64,000 nt of DNA, taken from contig NZ_CP092588.1 in NCBI RefSeq assembly GCF_023920225.1, forward strand, positions 682,001-746,000, given 5' to 3'. Below, piece by piece: positions 8,685-17,105 of this stretch (its first letter is position 1; every line of letters starts with the position of its first letter). The position numbers and the translations under genes were made by a program. The notes beneath the pieces are model-generated. The model had not been told where the DNA came from and made no database searches. It was given only the letters and a program-made list of their open reading frames with translations. Origin of the DNA: Vibrio gazogenes. Lineage in GTDB: Bacteria; Pseudomonadota; Gammaproteobacteria; Enterobacterales; Vibrionaceae.

Positions 8685-9875
8685 ATGTCATTCGCGAAAC
8701 TCGGACTCAGCACGCCCCTACTTCAAGCGATTAGTGAGCTTGGGTATCATCAGCCAACGACGATTCAGAGTCAGGCTATTCCTGTGATCCTACAGGAAAA
8801 TGACCTCATTGCTGCGGCCCAAACCGGCACCGGTAAAACAGCAGGTTTTGTTCTCCCAATATTAAACAAACTCGCCCAAGGACAAACTCAGCGAAAAAAA
8901 CGCATTCGGGCTTTGGTCTTGGTCCCTACTCGTGAGCTGGCAATACAGGTCGCGGAGAAAATTACCCAATATGGCAAATATCTCCCCCTGACATCACTTG
9001 CAGTTTATGGCGGTGTTGATGACAAACCACAGAAACAACGCCTCATTGAAGGTGTTGATATACTGGTGGCGACACCAGGACGACTCCTCGATCTGTATCA
9101 CCAACGGGCAGTGTACTTCGAAGAAGTCGAAGTGTTAGTCCTTGATGAAGCAGACCGAATGCTGGATATGGGATTTATCGACGATCTCAATAAAATTCTT
9201 GATCGGCTGCCAGAAAATATTCAACACTTATTATTCTCTGCGACGTTATCCCACAAAGTCCGCGATCTCGCCAAGACCGCCGTCCATCATCCGCACGAAA
9301 TTAGCATCGCAGCAAATCAGGCTTCCAAGCCCAATATCGAACAGTGGCTAATCACTGTTGATAAAGACAAAAAATCAGCGCTGCTGGCCCATCTGATTCA
9401 AGAAAACCAATGGGATCAAGCACTGATCTTTATTGAAACCAAACATGGTGCCGCCAAACTGGTGGCTCAGTTGGAAAAACGAGGCATTCAAGCCGAAGCT
9501 TTTCATAGCGGTCGTAGTCAGGCCATCCGAGCCAAACTGCTGGAAAACTTTAAAAACGGCCAAATCAAATATATGGTAGCAACCGGTGTGGCAGCACGAG
9601 GCATCGATATTGATTCACTGCAACGAGTCATCAACTACGATCTACCTTTCCCTGCGGATGAATACGTTCACCGCATCGGCCGGACCGGAAGAGCCAATGC
9701 ATCCGGTGAGGCTATTTCTTTTGTGTCTAAAGACAATTTTAAAAATTTGTGCATGATTGAAAGCCGTCTCGGTCACTTAATCGAGCGCAGAGACGTTGCC
9801 GGGTTCGAACCAAAAAAACCGGTCCCTATCTCTATTCTAAACTATGTGCCTAAACATAAACGGACGGATGCTTAA
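8685..9875 (+). CDS. DEAD-box ATP-dependent RNA helicase, RhlE-like
   Basis: 396 residues with all DEAD-box motifs in order: Q-motif (TTIQSQAIP near 25), Walker A AAQTGTGKT near 44, PTRELA near 84, TPGR near 127, DEAD near 150, SAT near 184, and the helicase C-terminal HRIGRTGR near 326. It unwinds short RNA duplexes with ATP in the cytoplasm and may act in ribosome assembly or RNA turnover. The tail after motif VI is short (about 60 residues) and lacks the long basic extension of some RhlE proteins. SD AGAGGTC precedes the ATG. A second DEAD-box gene, dbpA, follows 89 bp downstream. Confidence 0.9.
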   Translation: MSFAKLGLSTPLLQAISELGYHQPTTIQSQAIPVILQENDLIAAAQTGTGKTAGFVLPILNKLAQGQTQRKKRIRALVLVPTRELAIQVAEKITQYGKYLPLTSLAVYGGVDDKPQKQRLIEGVDILVATPGRLLDLYHQRAVYFEEVEVLVLDEADRMLDMGFIDDLNKILDRLPENIQHLLFSATLSHKVRDLAKTAVHHPHEISIAANQASKPNIEQWLITVDKDKKSALLAHLIQENQWDQALIFIETKHGAAKLVAQLEKRGIQAEAFHSGRSQAIRAKLLENFKNGQIKYMVATGVAARGIDIDSLQRVINYDLPFPADEYVHRIGRTGRANASGEAISFVSKDNFKNLCMIESRLGHLIERRDVAGFEPKKPVPISILNYVPKHKRTDA

Positions 9876-9964
9876 ACAGTGCAACTGATATTCAATCCAA
9901 CGTTTCAACCGATCGTGCCATTAACCATCAGCGACCCAGTTTCAACTTATATGAGGAATGCCCT

Positions 9965-11350
9965 GTGAGCCAGTTACCTTTTTCTTCTCTGCCTTTATCT
10001 CCGGAACTGTTGCAGAGCCTTGACACCCTTGGCTATACCCATATGACGCCGATTCAAGCGCAAAGTCTGCCTTTTCTGCTTCAGGGAAAAGATATTATCG
10101 GACAAGGAAAAACCGGATCGGGCAAAACCGCAGCATTTGGCCTCAGCTTATTACATAATCTGAATGTGAAACGCTTTCGCGTACAGTCACTGGTTCTGTG
10201 TCCTACTCGCGAATTGGCGGATCAAGTTGCCAATGAAATCCGTTCACTGGCAAAAACCGTACACAATATTAAAGTGCTGACGCTCTGCGGTGGCATGCCG
10301 ATGGGACCACAAATCGGCTCTCTCGCTCACGGCGCGCATATTTTGGTTGGCACTCCGGGACGCATGCTCGACCATTTACAAAAGGGGCGCATCGACTTAT
10401 CAGAATTAAATACCTTGGTCTTGGATGAAGCAGATCGGATGCTGGAAATGGGCTTTCAAGACGCGCTGGATGCGATTATTGACCACGTGCCGTCTCAACG
10501 ACAAACATTGCTGTTCAGTGCCACATTTCCGACGCAGATTCAGTCAATTGCGCAGCGGATCATGCACGCACCAGAGTGGATCAAAGTCGAATCGACCCAT
10601 GATAATACCTCCATTCATCAGGCATTCTATCAAGTCGGTGGGGATGAAGATCGCTTACAGGCTCTAAAAAAGCTGCTACTTGCTCATCAACCGGAATCGA
10701 CGGTTATTTTCTGCAATACCAAACGTGAGGTTCAAGAGATTGCGGATACTCTCGACCACGACGGTTTCAGTGTCATCGACTTACATGGCGATCTGGAACA
10801 GCGGGAGCGAAATCAATCGTTAGTTCAGTTTGCCAATAAAAGTGTGTCGATTCTCATTGCAACCGACGTCGCGGCGCGTGGTCTGGATGTTGACCAACTC
10901 GACATGGTCATTAACTACCGCCTGTCACGTGACCCTGAAGTCCATGTTCACCGAATCGGGCGGACAGGCAGAGCAGGCAGCAAAGGCATGGCATGTAGTT
11001 TATTCAGCGCCAACGAAGGCATTCGGGTTGCTCAGATCGACGAATACATGAATACACCGATTGATCCGGTTGCACTACCGACTGACGAGGTACTCAACCG
11101 CTCACCATTTCAACCCCAGATGGTTACCATTGAGATTTCCGGTGGTAAGAAACAAAAAGTCCGTGCCGGCGATATTCTCGGCGCCCTCACCGGTCAGCAA
11201 GGCATTGAAGGGAAACAAGTTGGAAAAATTAATCTCTTCGATATGCGGGCTTATGTAGCTGTACACAAAAGTGTCGGCAAGAAAGCAGTGAAAAAGTTAG
11301 AAAATGGCAAAATCAAAGGGCGTTCTTTCAGAGCACGAATCATCAAGTAA
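9965..11350 (+). CDS. dbpA: ATP-dependent RNA helicase DbpA
   Basis: 461 residues, the usual DbpA length, with a GTG start after GAGGAATGCCCT. Helicase motifs are complete (GQGKTGSGKTA near 44, DEAD near 156, SATFPT near 190, HRIGRTGRAG near 331). The C-terminal 75 residues (MVTIEISGGKKQKVRAGDIL, then a basic tail) form the DbpA RNA-binding domain that docks on hairpin 92 of 23S rRNA. DbpA acts in large ribosomal subunit maturation. It lies just downstream of the RhlE-like gene in the same direction. Confidence 0.95.
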   Translation: MSQLPFSSLPLSPELLQSLDTLGYTHMTPIQAQSLPFLLQGKDIIGQGKTGSGKTAAFGLSLLHNLNVKRFRVQSLVLCPTRELADQVANEIRSLAKTVHNIKVLTLCGGMPMGPQIGSLAHGAHILVGTPGRMLDHLQKGRIDLSELNTLVLDEADRMLEMGFQDALDAIIDHVPSQRQTLLFSATFPTQIQSIAQRIMHAPEWIKVESTHDNTSIHQAFYQVGGDEDRLQALKKLLLAHQPESTVIFCNTKREVQEIADTLDHDGFSVIDLHGDLEQRERNQSLVQFANKSVSILIATDVAARGLDVDQLDMVINYRLSRDPEVHVHRIGRTGRAGSKGMACSLFSANEGIRVAQIDEYMNTPIDPVALPTDEVLNRSPFQPQMVTIEISGGKKQKVRAGDILGALTGQQGIEGKQVGKINLFDMRAYVAVHKSVGKKAVKKLENGKIKGRSFRARIIK

Positions 11351-11430
11351 GAAAATATCACCATAAAATTGAGATAATATTTACCTGATAGATTCATCCC
11401 GATGAGTTTATTATTCTCTGCCATGATTCG

Positions 11431-11463
11431 AATATCCCGGTATTGGATTTATACCGGGATATT
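11431..11463. terminator. Hairpin downstream of dbpA
   Basis: Perfect 13-bp arms AATATCCCGGTAT / ATACCGGGATATT with a 7-nt loop lie 80 bp after the dbpA stop. No T-run follows, so it may be a Rho-dependent end, an mRNA-stabilising stem or an operator. Confidence 0.45.
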
Positions 11464-11570
11464 GAGATGCTGATGATCCAATGGATATGAGTACAAAAAA
11501 CTCGCAATTCAGATCATGCAGAAATAAAAAGCACTGCCCCTCTATTCCGATAACTTTCCATAGCTGTTAT

Positions 11571-11676
11571 GAATTCCCGAAGAACCCACTAAAGTGTCTG
11601 TCCTTATAACGTCTTGAACTCCCGAAGAGTCCGCTAAAGTGTCTGTCCTCATAATTTAAAGTGTCTGTTCTCATAA
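11571..11676. repeat. Tandem repeat with CTGTCC motif
   Basis: A unit of about 45 bp beginning GAATTCCCGAAGAACCC is repeated in diverged form from 11616 (GAACTCCCGAAGAGTCC). Each contains CTAAAGTGTCTGTCCT(T/C)ATAA (11591-11609 and the copy around 11636), with a third partial copy at 11658-11676. This is the same motif as at 487-633, 13465-13483 and 15103-15121. The rest of 11351-11861 holds no visible gene. Confidence 0.65.
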
Positions 11677-11861
11677 TTTGTCTTCATAACTTCGTTGGAC
11701 ACAACAGGCGCTTTATGAGTAAAGTAATTGATCACAAACGCCTAACCAATACCCGACTCTTTTACTAGGTTAAGTATGGTACACTAATGCAAACTTCCCA
11801 CCGTAACATTACGTTAGGCAAACCCAATTTATAATCAAATAGAAAAAATCCAGAGGTACTT

Positions 11862-13400
11862 ATGAAAAAGTCCAACCCACGACTGACGTTACGTGTGATT
11901 GAAAAGAGTGATTACGATGGGCTCGCCGAGCTCATGGATCTCGTCTTTCCTGATGTAGGTGGGGCATGGCCAAAAATGACTATTATGGATCTGATTCACC
12001 AATTTCCAGATGGACAGATCTGTATTGAAGACAACGGAAAAATTGTTGCCGCAGCACTGACGATCAAAGTTGATTACAACCGTTACTCACTGCCCCATGT
12101 TTACACCGACATTGTTGACGAAAAAAATGTCATTCAGCATAACCCGCATGGTGATGCAATGTATGGGCTCGATGTCTTCGTTCATCCTGACTATCGCGGC
12201 ATGCGTTTAGGTCGCCGTTTATATCATGCCCGCAAAGAACTGTGTCAAAGTGAAAATCTGAAAGCCATTCTGACCGGAGGCCGGATCACGGGCTATCACA
12301 AACTGTCTGATGAACTGAAAGTCACTGAATACATTGAGCAGGTTAAACGTAAGAAAATTCATGACCCAATCCTCTCTTTCCAGCTTGCCAATGACTTTGA
12401 TGTCAAACGGATTATGCGTCACTATCTACCGGAAGATGATAAGTCTCAGGGCTACGCAACACTCCTTGAGTGGGATAACTTCTTTTATGAAGAAGACCAA
12501 TCATCCATCCATGAACTTGATAAAACGCTGGTTCGTATTGGCATCGTTCAATGGCAAATGCGTCAAGTTACAAGTCTGGAAGATTTACTTGAGCAATCCG
12601 AGTTCTTTATTAGCTCATTATCGAACTACAAAGCCGACTTTGCGCTCTTCCCTGAGTTTTTCAATGCACCACTCATGGGTCTTCAGCACGATCAAACCTC
12701 CGTCGAAGCGATTCGCTATCTTGCATCTTTTAGTCACGCGATTAAACAGCGCTTTTCCGAGCTTGCCATCACATATAACATCAATATTATCGCCGGGAGC
12801 ATGCCTGAGGAACGAGATGGCAAGTTGTACAATGTTTCTTATCTGCTTCATCGTGATGGCATGATTGATGAACAGTTGAAGATCCATATCACCCCACACG
12901 AACAACGCGACTGGGTCATCGACGGTGGGAATGAAATTGGCGTATTCGAAACCGATGCGGGACGCGTTGGCATCCTTATCTGTTACGATAGTGAGTTCCC
13001 TGAGCTTGGACGAATGATGGCAGAAAAAGATGTACAAATCATGTTTGTACCGTTTTGGACCGACACCAAAAATGGCTATCAACGCGTCCGTCTCTGTTCG
13101 CAGTCAAGAGCTATTGAAAATGAGTGTTATGTCGCAATTGGTGGCAGTGTTGGTAACTTACCACGTGTGGACAATGTCGATATTCAATATGCACAATCTG
13201 CGGTATTCTCACCATCCGATATCTTCTTCCCACACGATGCAACCATCGCCGAAGCAAGTCCGAACACCGAGATGATCATCTTTGCCGATGTTGATCTCGA
13301 TAAATTAAAACAGCTGAATACCGAAGGATCCGTGACGAACTTACGTCATCGCCGTCTCGATGTTTATGGTGGTTTTACCCAACCGAAATTAAGCAGATAA
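11862..13400 (+). CDS. Bifunctional GNAT acetyltransferase / carbon-nitrogen hydrolase
   Basis: 512 residues in two domains. Residues 1-205 form a GNAT fold with an acetyl-CoA loop near 108-118 (VHPDYRGMRLGRRLY). Residues 222-500 form a nitrilase-superfamily amidohydrolase with the catalytic triad visible as Glu (FPEFF near 264), Lys (DEQLKIHIT near 333) and Cys (GILICYDSEFPE near 370). Such fusions are known as GNAT/carbon-nitrogen hydrolases; the substrate is not established. SD CAGAGG precedes the ATG. It is a single gene with its own terminator. Confidence 0.9.
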   Translation: MKKSNPRLTLRVIEKSDYDGLAELMDLVFPDVGGAWPKMTIMDLIHQFPDGQICIEDNGKIVAAALTIKVDYNRYSLPHVYTDIVDEKNVIQHNPHGDAMYGLDVFVHPDYRGMRLGRRLYHARKELCQSENLKAILTGGRITGYHKLSDELKVTEYIEQVKRKKIHDPILSFQLANDFDVKRIMRHYLPEDDKSQGYATLLEWDNFFYEEDQSSIHELDKTLVRIGIVQWQMRQVTSLEDLLEQSEFFISSLSNYKADFALFPEFFNAPLMGLQHDQTSVEAIRYLASFSHAIKQRFSELAITYNINIIAGSMPEERDGKLYNVSYLLHRDGMIDEQLKIHITPHEQRDWVIDGGNEIGVFETDAGRVGILICYDSEFPELGRMMAEKDVQIMFVPFWTDTKNGYQRVRLCSQSRAIENECYVAIGGSVGNLPRVDNVDIQYAQSAVFSPSDIFFPHDATIAEASPNTEMIIFADVDLDKLKQLNTEGSVTNLRHRRLDVYGGFTQPKLSR

Positions 13401-13404
13401 TCAG

Positions 13405-13433
13405 AGAAAGGAGGGGCAACCCTCCTTTCTCTT
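13405..13433 (+). terminator. Intrinsic terminator of the GNAT-nitrilase gene
   Basis: Perfect 11-bp arms AGAAAGGAGGG / CCCTCCTTTCT with loop GCAA begin 5 bp after the stop codon and are followed by CTTATC. Confidence 0.75.
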
Positions 13434-13464
13434 ATCCGTTGAAAAACGCTTAAAGTGCCCGCTT

Positions 13465-13483
13465 AAAGTGCCTGTCCTTATAA
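13465..13483. repeat. CTGTCC-type motif, single copy
   Basis: AAAGTGCCTGTCCTTATAA lies between the GNAT-nitrilase and arabinanase genes, preceded by a degenerate half copy (AAAGTGCCCGC at 13452-13462). Confidence 0.55.
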
Positions 13484-13568
13484 ATCCTATAACTAGATGA
13501 GTCTCAATAAATATAAAATCAAATTCATATAGAATTGATATTTCAATGACTGACTTAAAAGGACCACC

Positions 13569-14558
13569 ATGAGAAAAATCATACAGGTTGCCATATTACT
13601 ACTTGGCTTAGGCATACTGTCGAATACATACGCTGCACAAGTCGAAGTACATGACCCAGTAATGGCACGCGAAAACGGTATCTACTATGTATTCAGTACC
13701 GGCCCGGGTATCACCATGTACTCATCTACAGACAAAATTCACTGGCAGTATGCTGATCGCGTATTCAGCAGCGAGCCCACGTGGGCAAAATCAGTCGCCC
13801 CGGGATTTAATGGTCATCTCTGGGCACCCGAGATCTACAAGAAAAATAGTAAATTCTATCTGTATTATTCGGTTTCAGCATTCGGTAAAAATACCTCCGC
13901 TATCGGTGTCACTGTCAACACCACACTCAATCCGGATTCACCAGATTATCACTGGCAAGATCAGGGTATCGTGATCCAATCGGTTCCGGAACGCGATAAC
14001 TGGAATGCTATCGACCCGGCCATCGTCGAAGATGACAATGGCAATCCTTGGATGAGTTTCGGATCATTCTGGAGTGGCCTGAAACTGGTCAAACTGAATT
14101 CAGATATGAAAACTCTCGCGCAGCCGCAAGAATGGTTTGATATCGCTGCCCGTCCGGAAGTCACCGATAACCCGGTTGAAGCGCCCTTTATCTTTAAAAA
14201 GGATGGTTACTACTATTTATTCGTTTCATTTGATTTTTGTTGTCGCGGTGTGAACAGTACCTACAAGGTGATGGTCGGACGAAGCCAGAATGTCCAAGGC
14301 CCCTATTACGATAAGCATGGTGTCTCAATGCTAAATGGTGGCGGCTCTTTGGTCATTGAAGGCAATCAGGACTGGGCCGCACTTGGCCATAACTCTGTTT
14401 ATACATTCGATCATCAAGATTACATGGTTCTTCATGCTTATGAGACCGCAGATGACGGTGTACAAAAGTTGCGTATTCTGAAAGTTAACTGGGAGAACGG
14501 CTGGCCAGTCGTCAATCCTGACGAGCTCAATACCAATACAACGAAACTGATCGAATAA
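13569..14558 (+). CDS. Secreted arabinan endo-1,5-alpha-L-arabinosidase (GH43)
   Basis: 329 residues with a Sec signal peptide (residues 1-22, ending NTYA before AQVEVHDP). GH43 enzymes use a five-bladed beta-propeller to cut arabinan. The three acidic catalytic residues can be picked out as Asp in VEVHDPV near 28, Asp in NAIDPAIV near 154 and Glu in NPVEAPFIF near 207. LWAPEIY near 84 and LGHNSVYTF near 277 are further family motifs. It should act in the periplasm or outside the cell. No arabinose genes are nearby. SD AAAAGGACCACC precedes the ATG. Confidence 0.88.
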   Translation: MRKIIQVAILLLGLGILSNTYAAQVEVHDPVMARENGIYYVFSTGPGITMYSSTDKIHWQYADRVFSSEPTWAKSVAPGFNGHLWAPEIYKKNSKFYLYYSVSAFGKNTSAIGVTVNTTLNPDSPDYHWQDQGIVIQSVPERDNWNAIDPAIVEDDNGNPWMSFGSFWSGLKLVKLNSDMKTLAQPQEWFDIAARPEVTDNPVEAPFIFKKDGYYYLFVSFDFCCRGVNSTYKVMVGRSQNVQGPYYDKHGVSMLNGGGSLVIEGNQDWAALGHNSVYTFDHQDYMVLHAYETADDGVQKLRILKVNWENGWPVVNPDELNTNTTKLIE

Positions 14559-14578
14559 TACAACGCTGGCAAAGCAAG

Positions 14579-14612
14579 ATGGGGACAGACATTTTCGCCT
14601 GTCCCCATTTTA
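14579..14612 (+). terminator. Terminator of the arabinanase gene
   Basis: Perfect arms ATGGGGACAG / CTGTCCCCAT with a 10-nt loop, followed by TTTTATT, start 20 bp after the stop. Its arm contains the same CTGTCC core as the dispersed intergenic motif, so it may be a paired form of that repeat. Confidence 0.7.
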
Positions 14613-14624
14613 TTGGTGTCTCTA

Positions 14625-14888
14625 GGGGCTGTTGACCTTTCATGGTTGAATTTTGTTCAATCTGAACGGGTATTGATCGCGGCGCGGGGCATGCCGCTTA
14701 GCGATCCTAAGCAAATGACCCGTAACAAAGAGCAAGACTCGTTCAGATGAACCCTCTGGGCAGCATTTGTCGCTCATTTATCCAGCGTTAGGTCATGGTT
14801 CATGTAGAGCGCTACACTTCACATGACCTGCCTTGACTCAATGCACGACAAATTGCTGCAAAAAACATCACGAAAGGTCAACAGCCCC
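14625..14888. mobile_element. MITE copy 2 (264 bp, TA target duplication)
   Basis: Same 264-bp element as at 6794-7057, in the same orientation, with two base differences (CATGG for CGTGG near the left end; GCGATCC for GCTATCC internally). It is flanked by TA at 14623-14624 and 14889-14890. The first difference falls inside the 20-bp left inverted repeat, breaking its perfect pairing in this copy. No coding capacity. It sits just after the arabinanase terminator. Confidence 0.88.
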
Positions 14889-14913
14889 TAAGAACTTCTG
14901 TAATCTTTAATGA

Positions 14914-15078
14914 TTATTGCACATGTACAATAAACTGATTGAGGGATTCGTCATTCGGCGTGCCATGATAAATCGCAACAGAAACTACAAGAACAGCTTT
15001 GAGTGACTGTGTTGTCGGGTGTTGTAACCATTGGCGGATCAGAAAATCTAAAAGATCAGTGCAACCCACCTTATCCAT
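14914..15078 (-). pseudogene. Possible small gene remnant
   Basis: A 54-codon frame on the minus strand starts at ATG 15078 (MDKVGCTDLLDFLIRQWLQH...) and ends at TAA 14914-14916, next to the MITE. The frame stays open upstream through a dispersed CTGTCC repeat, and residue composition is protein-like, which suggests a decayed gene. No family is recognised and no good ribosome-binding site is seen. Confidence 0.3.
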
Positions 15079-15102
15079 CTCACCCGATAAAATAGCGATA
15101 TT

Positions 15103-15121
15103 GAAGTGTCTGTCCTCGTAA
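15103..15121. repeat. CTGTCC-type motif, single copy
   Basis: GAAGTGTCTGTCCTCGTAA lies in the gap before the gene at 15259; it matches the motif at 616-633 and 11591-11609. Confidence 0.5.
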
Positions 15122-15258
15122 GTATTTGCCTAAAAATAAGGCGATAATCTTTTCAATTTACTCAGAATACTGACAACTGTCTCATTCTGCATACAGAATG
15201 AATTGACAAGAAAAAACTTCCTTTTAGCATGGGTGTTTTAACCCGATGAGTGCCTTTT

Positions 15259-15699
15259 ATGTCTGATACGACACAATCCCAAGAACCGCAGGTTCAGCTT
15301 GACGAACTCTCTCCTGAACTGCGTCAGGTCATTTTATTTGATGATGTTCCTCAAGAAATGTTTACCATGATTGCTTCGATCCATGAAGTCTCGGAAGAAA
15401 CCGTCAGAGAGGCATGGAATAGTCTGCCAGCGAGTGCGCAAAATATTTTAGACAATTTTGAACAATTTCACGCGCTGATATCGGTCAGTCAGGCTTTTGC
15501 CGGTATTGAAACGATGGAAGGAATTGCAGGGATGGACTTACCAGCTTCGATGGACGATCAAGCCAAAGAAGATTATCGGGCACAAATGCTGGATCAAGTG
15601 TTATTCAATTGTGTGAAAGATATGGTGAAACAACTGAAAAAAGCGCGACGGGATCCGATTCTGAAGCGTGAATTTATCGAAGTATTTCTAGCGAATTAA
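15259..15699 (+). CDS. Hypothetical acidic cytoplasmic protein
   Basis: 146 residues from ATG 15259 (a GTG at 15250 would add three residues; neither has a strong Shine-Dalgarno). No signal peptide or membrane segment. It is acidic and mostly helical in appearance, with DELSPELRQVILFDDVPQ near 14 and a basic C-terminal stretch (VKQLKKARRDPILKREFIEV near 122-141). No family is recognised. It converges with the EAL gene. Confidence 0.6.
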   Translation: MSDTTQSQEPQVQLDELSPELRQVILFDDVPQEMFTMIASIHEVSEETVREAWNSLPASAQNILDNFEQFHALISVSQAFAGIETMEGIAGMDLPASMDDQAKEDYRAQMLDQVLFNCVKDMVKQLKKARRDPILKREFIEVFLAN

Positions 15700-15725
15700 A
15701 CCATCGATATAACCGACTTCGATCA

Positions 15726-15760
15726 AACGGCAGGTCATTGCACAAGATTGTCCTGCCGTT
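15726..15760. terminator. Possible convergent hairpin
   Basis: Perfect 9-bp arms AACGGCAGG / CCTGCCGTT with a 17-nt loop lie between the converging stops at 15699 and 15776. No T-run. Confidence 0.4.
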
Positions 15761-15775
15761 ATCTCGGGTAAACTT

Positions 15776-16552
15776 CTATTCACATACAAAAACCTGAGAG
15801 TCGACTAATGGTAGCCGATTGATTTCGGGCTCTGCAAAATAAAAGCCTTGCATAAATCGGATGCCTGCATGCTTCAGCCAAAGCATTTCTTCTTTCGATT
15901 CAATCCCTTCCGCGATGACATCAATACTCAGCTCATTCATCATATTCAACGAATGCTTCAAAATACACTGACGAACCGGATCTTGATGGATGTGACGAAT
16001 CAGAGACATATCTAACTTGACGATGTCAGTTTGCAAATCAGCAAGTAATCCGAGTCCCGAATATCCGGAACCAAAATCATCAATTGCCGTTTTAAAACCC
16101 AAGTTCTGGTATGTTCGGATAATTTCAAGCATCCCGGTAATATCCTCAATCGCCTCAACTTCGGTAAATTCAAAAATGATATTCTCGGTCGGAAATTTAA
16201 AGCGTTCTGCAACTTCCAGTGTTGCTTGTAGACATTGCTCAGGATGCAAGATTGCATTCGGTAGAAAATTAATACTCAGGAGCAGATCCAAGCCAAGACG
16301 CGACGCATTTTCGATCGCCCTAGCCCGGCACATCTGATCAAATGCGTAACGACTGTCTTTTTTTACCGAAGCAATGATTGTATCGGCATCTTCATCATTC
16401 TGACCCCGCACCAGTGCTTCATAGCCAACTATTACATTTTCCTGACAATCCACAATCGGTTGAAATGCTGTTAAAAAGTGTCCCATACGTTGTTCTTCAT
16501 GATGAGATGAACAGCTGTGCCGCAGATGTTCTAAGGGCTTTGTTTTCATCAA
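15776..16552 (-). CDS. EAL-domain cyclic-di-GMP phosphodiesterase
   Basis: 258 residues, almost entirely one EAL domain with no sensory or membrane part. Motifs needed for activity are present: YEALVRG near 44 (the EAL signature), ElLLSINFLPN near 91, FEFTEVEAIED near 124, DDFGSGYS near 153 (metal-binding Asp pair), KLDMSLI near 174 (catalytic Lys) and IAEGIES near 211. It should hydrolyse c-di-GMP and so lower biofilm signalling. It is divergent from the PAS chemoreceptor at 17106, with about 550 bp between. Confidence 0.87.
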   Translation of the reverse strand: MMKTKPLEHLRHSCSSHHEEQRMGHFLTAFQPIVDCQENVIVGYEALVRGQNDEDADTIIASVKKDSRYAFDQMCRARAIENASRLGLDLLLSINFLPNAILHPEQCLQATLEVAERFKFPTENIIFEFTEVEAIEDITGMLEIIRTYQNLGFKTAIDDFGSGYSGLGLLADLQTDIVKLDMSLIRHIHQDPVRQCILKHSLNMMNELSIDVIAEGIESKEEMLWLKHAGIRFMQGFYFAEPEINRLPLVDSQVFVCE

Positions 16553-17105
16553 TTATCGCCTGCGTCAAAAAATATCCTCATTCTAACCCTAACCTGCTCT
16601 TATCGCTGATACAAGTCCCTTTGCTCATACAAACTCATTAACTATCTGATAAACAGACATATACATATATTTTATGATCAATCAGTTTAGCTGTTTCATG
16701 GGAATGTGATTTGAATGTTGCCTAATCGTCAGCATATTGACGAAGTAGCATATCATTAGTGATAGAATTAATAACTAATCCCTAATGCTCAAATATAAAG
16801 GATGATTAAATCGGATGCGAACAACGAATCTACATTTTTGATATTATTCAAAAAAAATAGCAATTCCAAGCCTTTTCTATGCCGTTATCCTGTCATCTAT
16901 GTCATACTTTTCAAAAGCTTGTGCTTGGATGACATATGATTTCTAAAATACAATGAAATGATATTTACTCCACATTGAATACATAATTTTTTATTTAATA
17001 AGCAGACTTCCACCCATAACCTTCTATAATTATTCGTATCAGTAACCATATTGAGTACTGAATTCTTTGCTAATTTTTAGCCCATGATTATTAAGGATTT
17101 TTTTC
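16553..17105. other. Gene-free AT-rich divergent promoter region
   Basis: About 550 bp between the EAL gene and the PAS chemoreceptor gene, both transcribed away from it. Very AT-rich, with no believable coding frame, strong hairpin or repeat. Confidence 0.5.

Noticed and set aside
12618..13082. 154-codon minus-strand ORF inside the GNAT-nitrilase gene
   Set aside because: Shadow of the nitrilase domain; no ribosome-binding site or family.
434..15121. CRISPR array from the CTGTCC repeats
   Set aside because: Copies are only 16-18 bp, irregularly spaced and diverged, and there are no cas genes.
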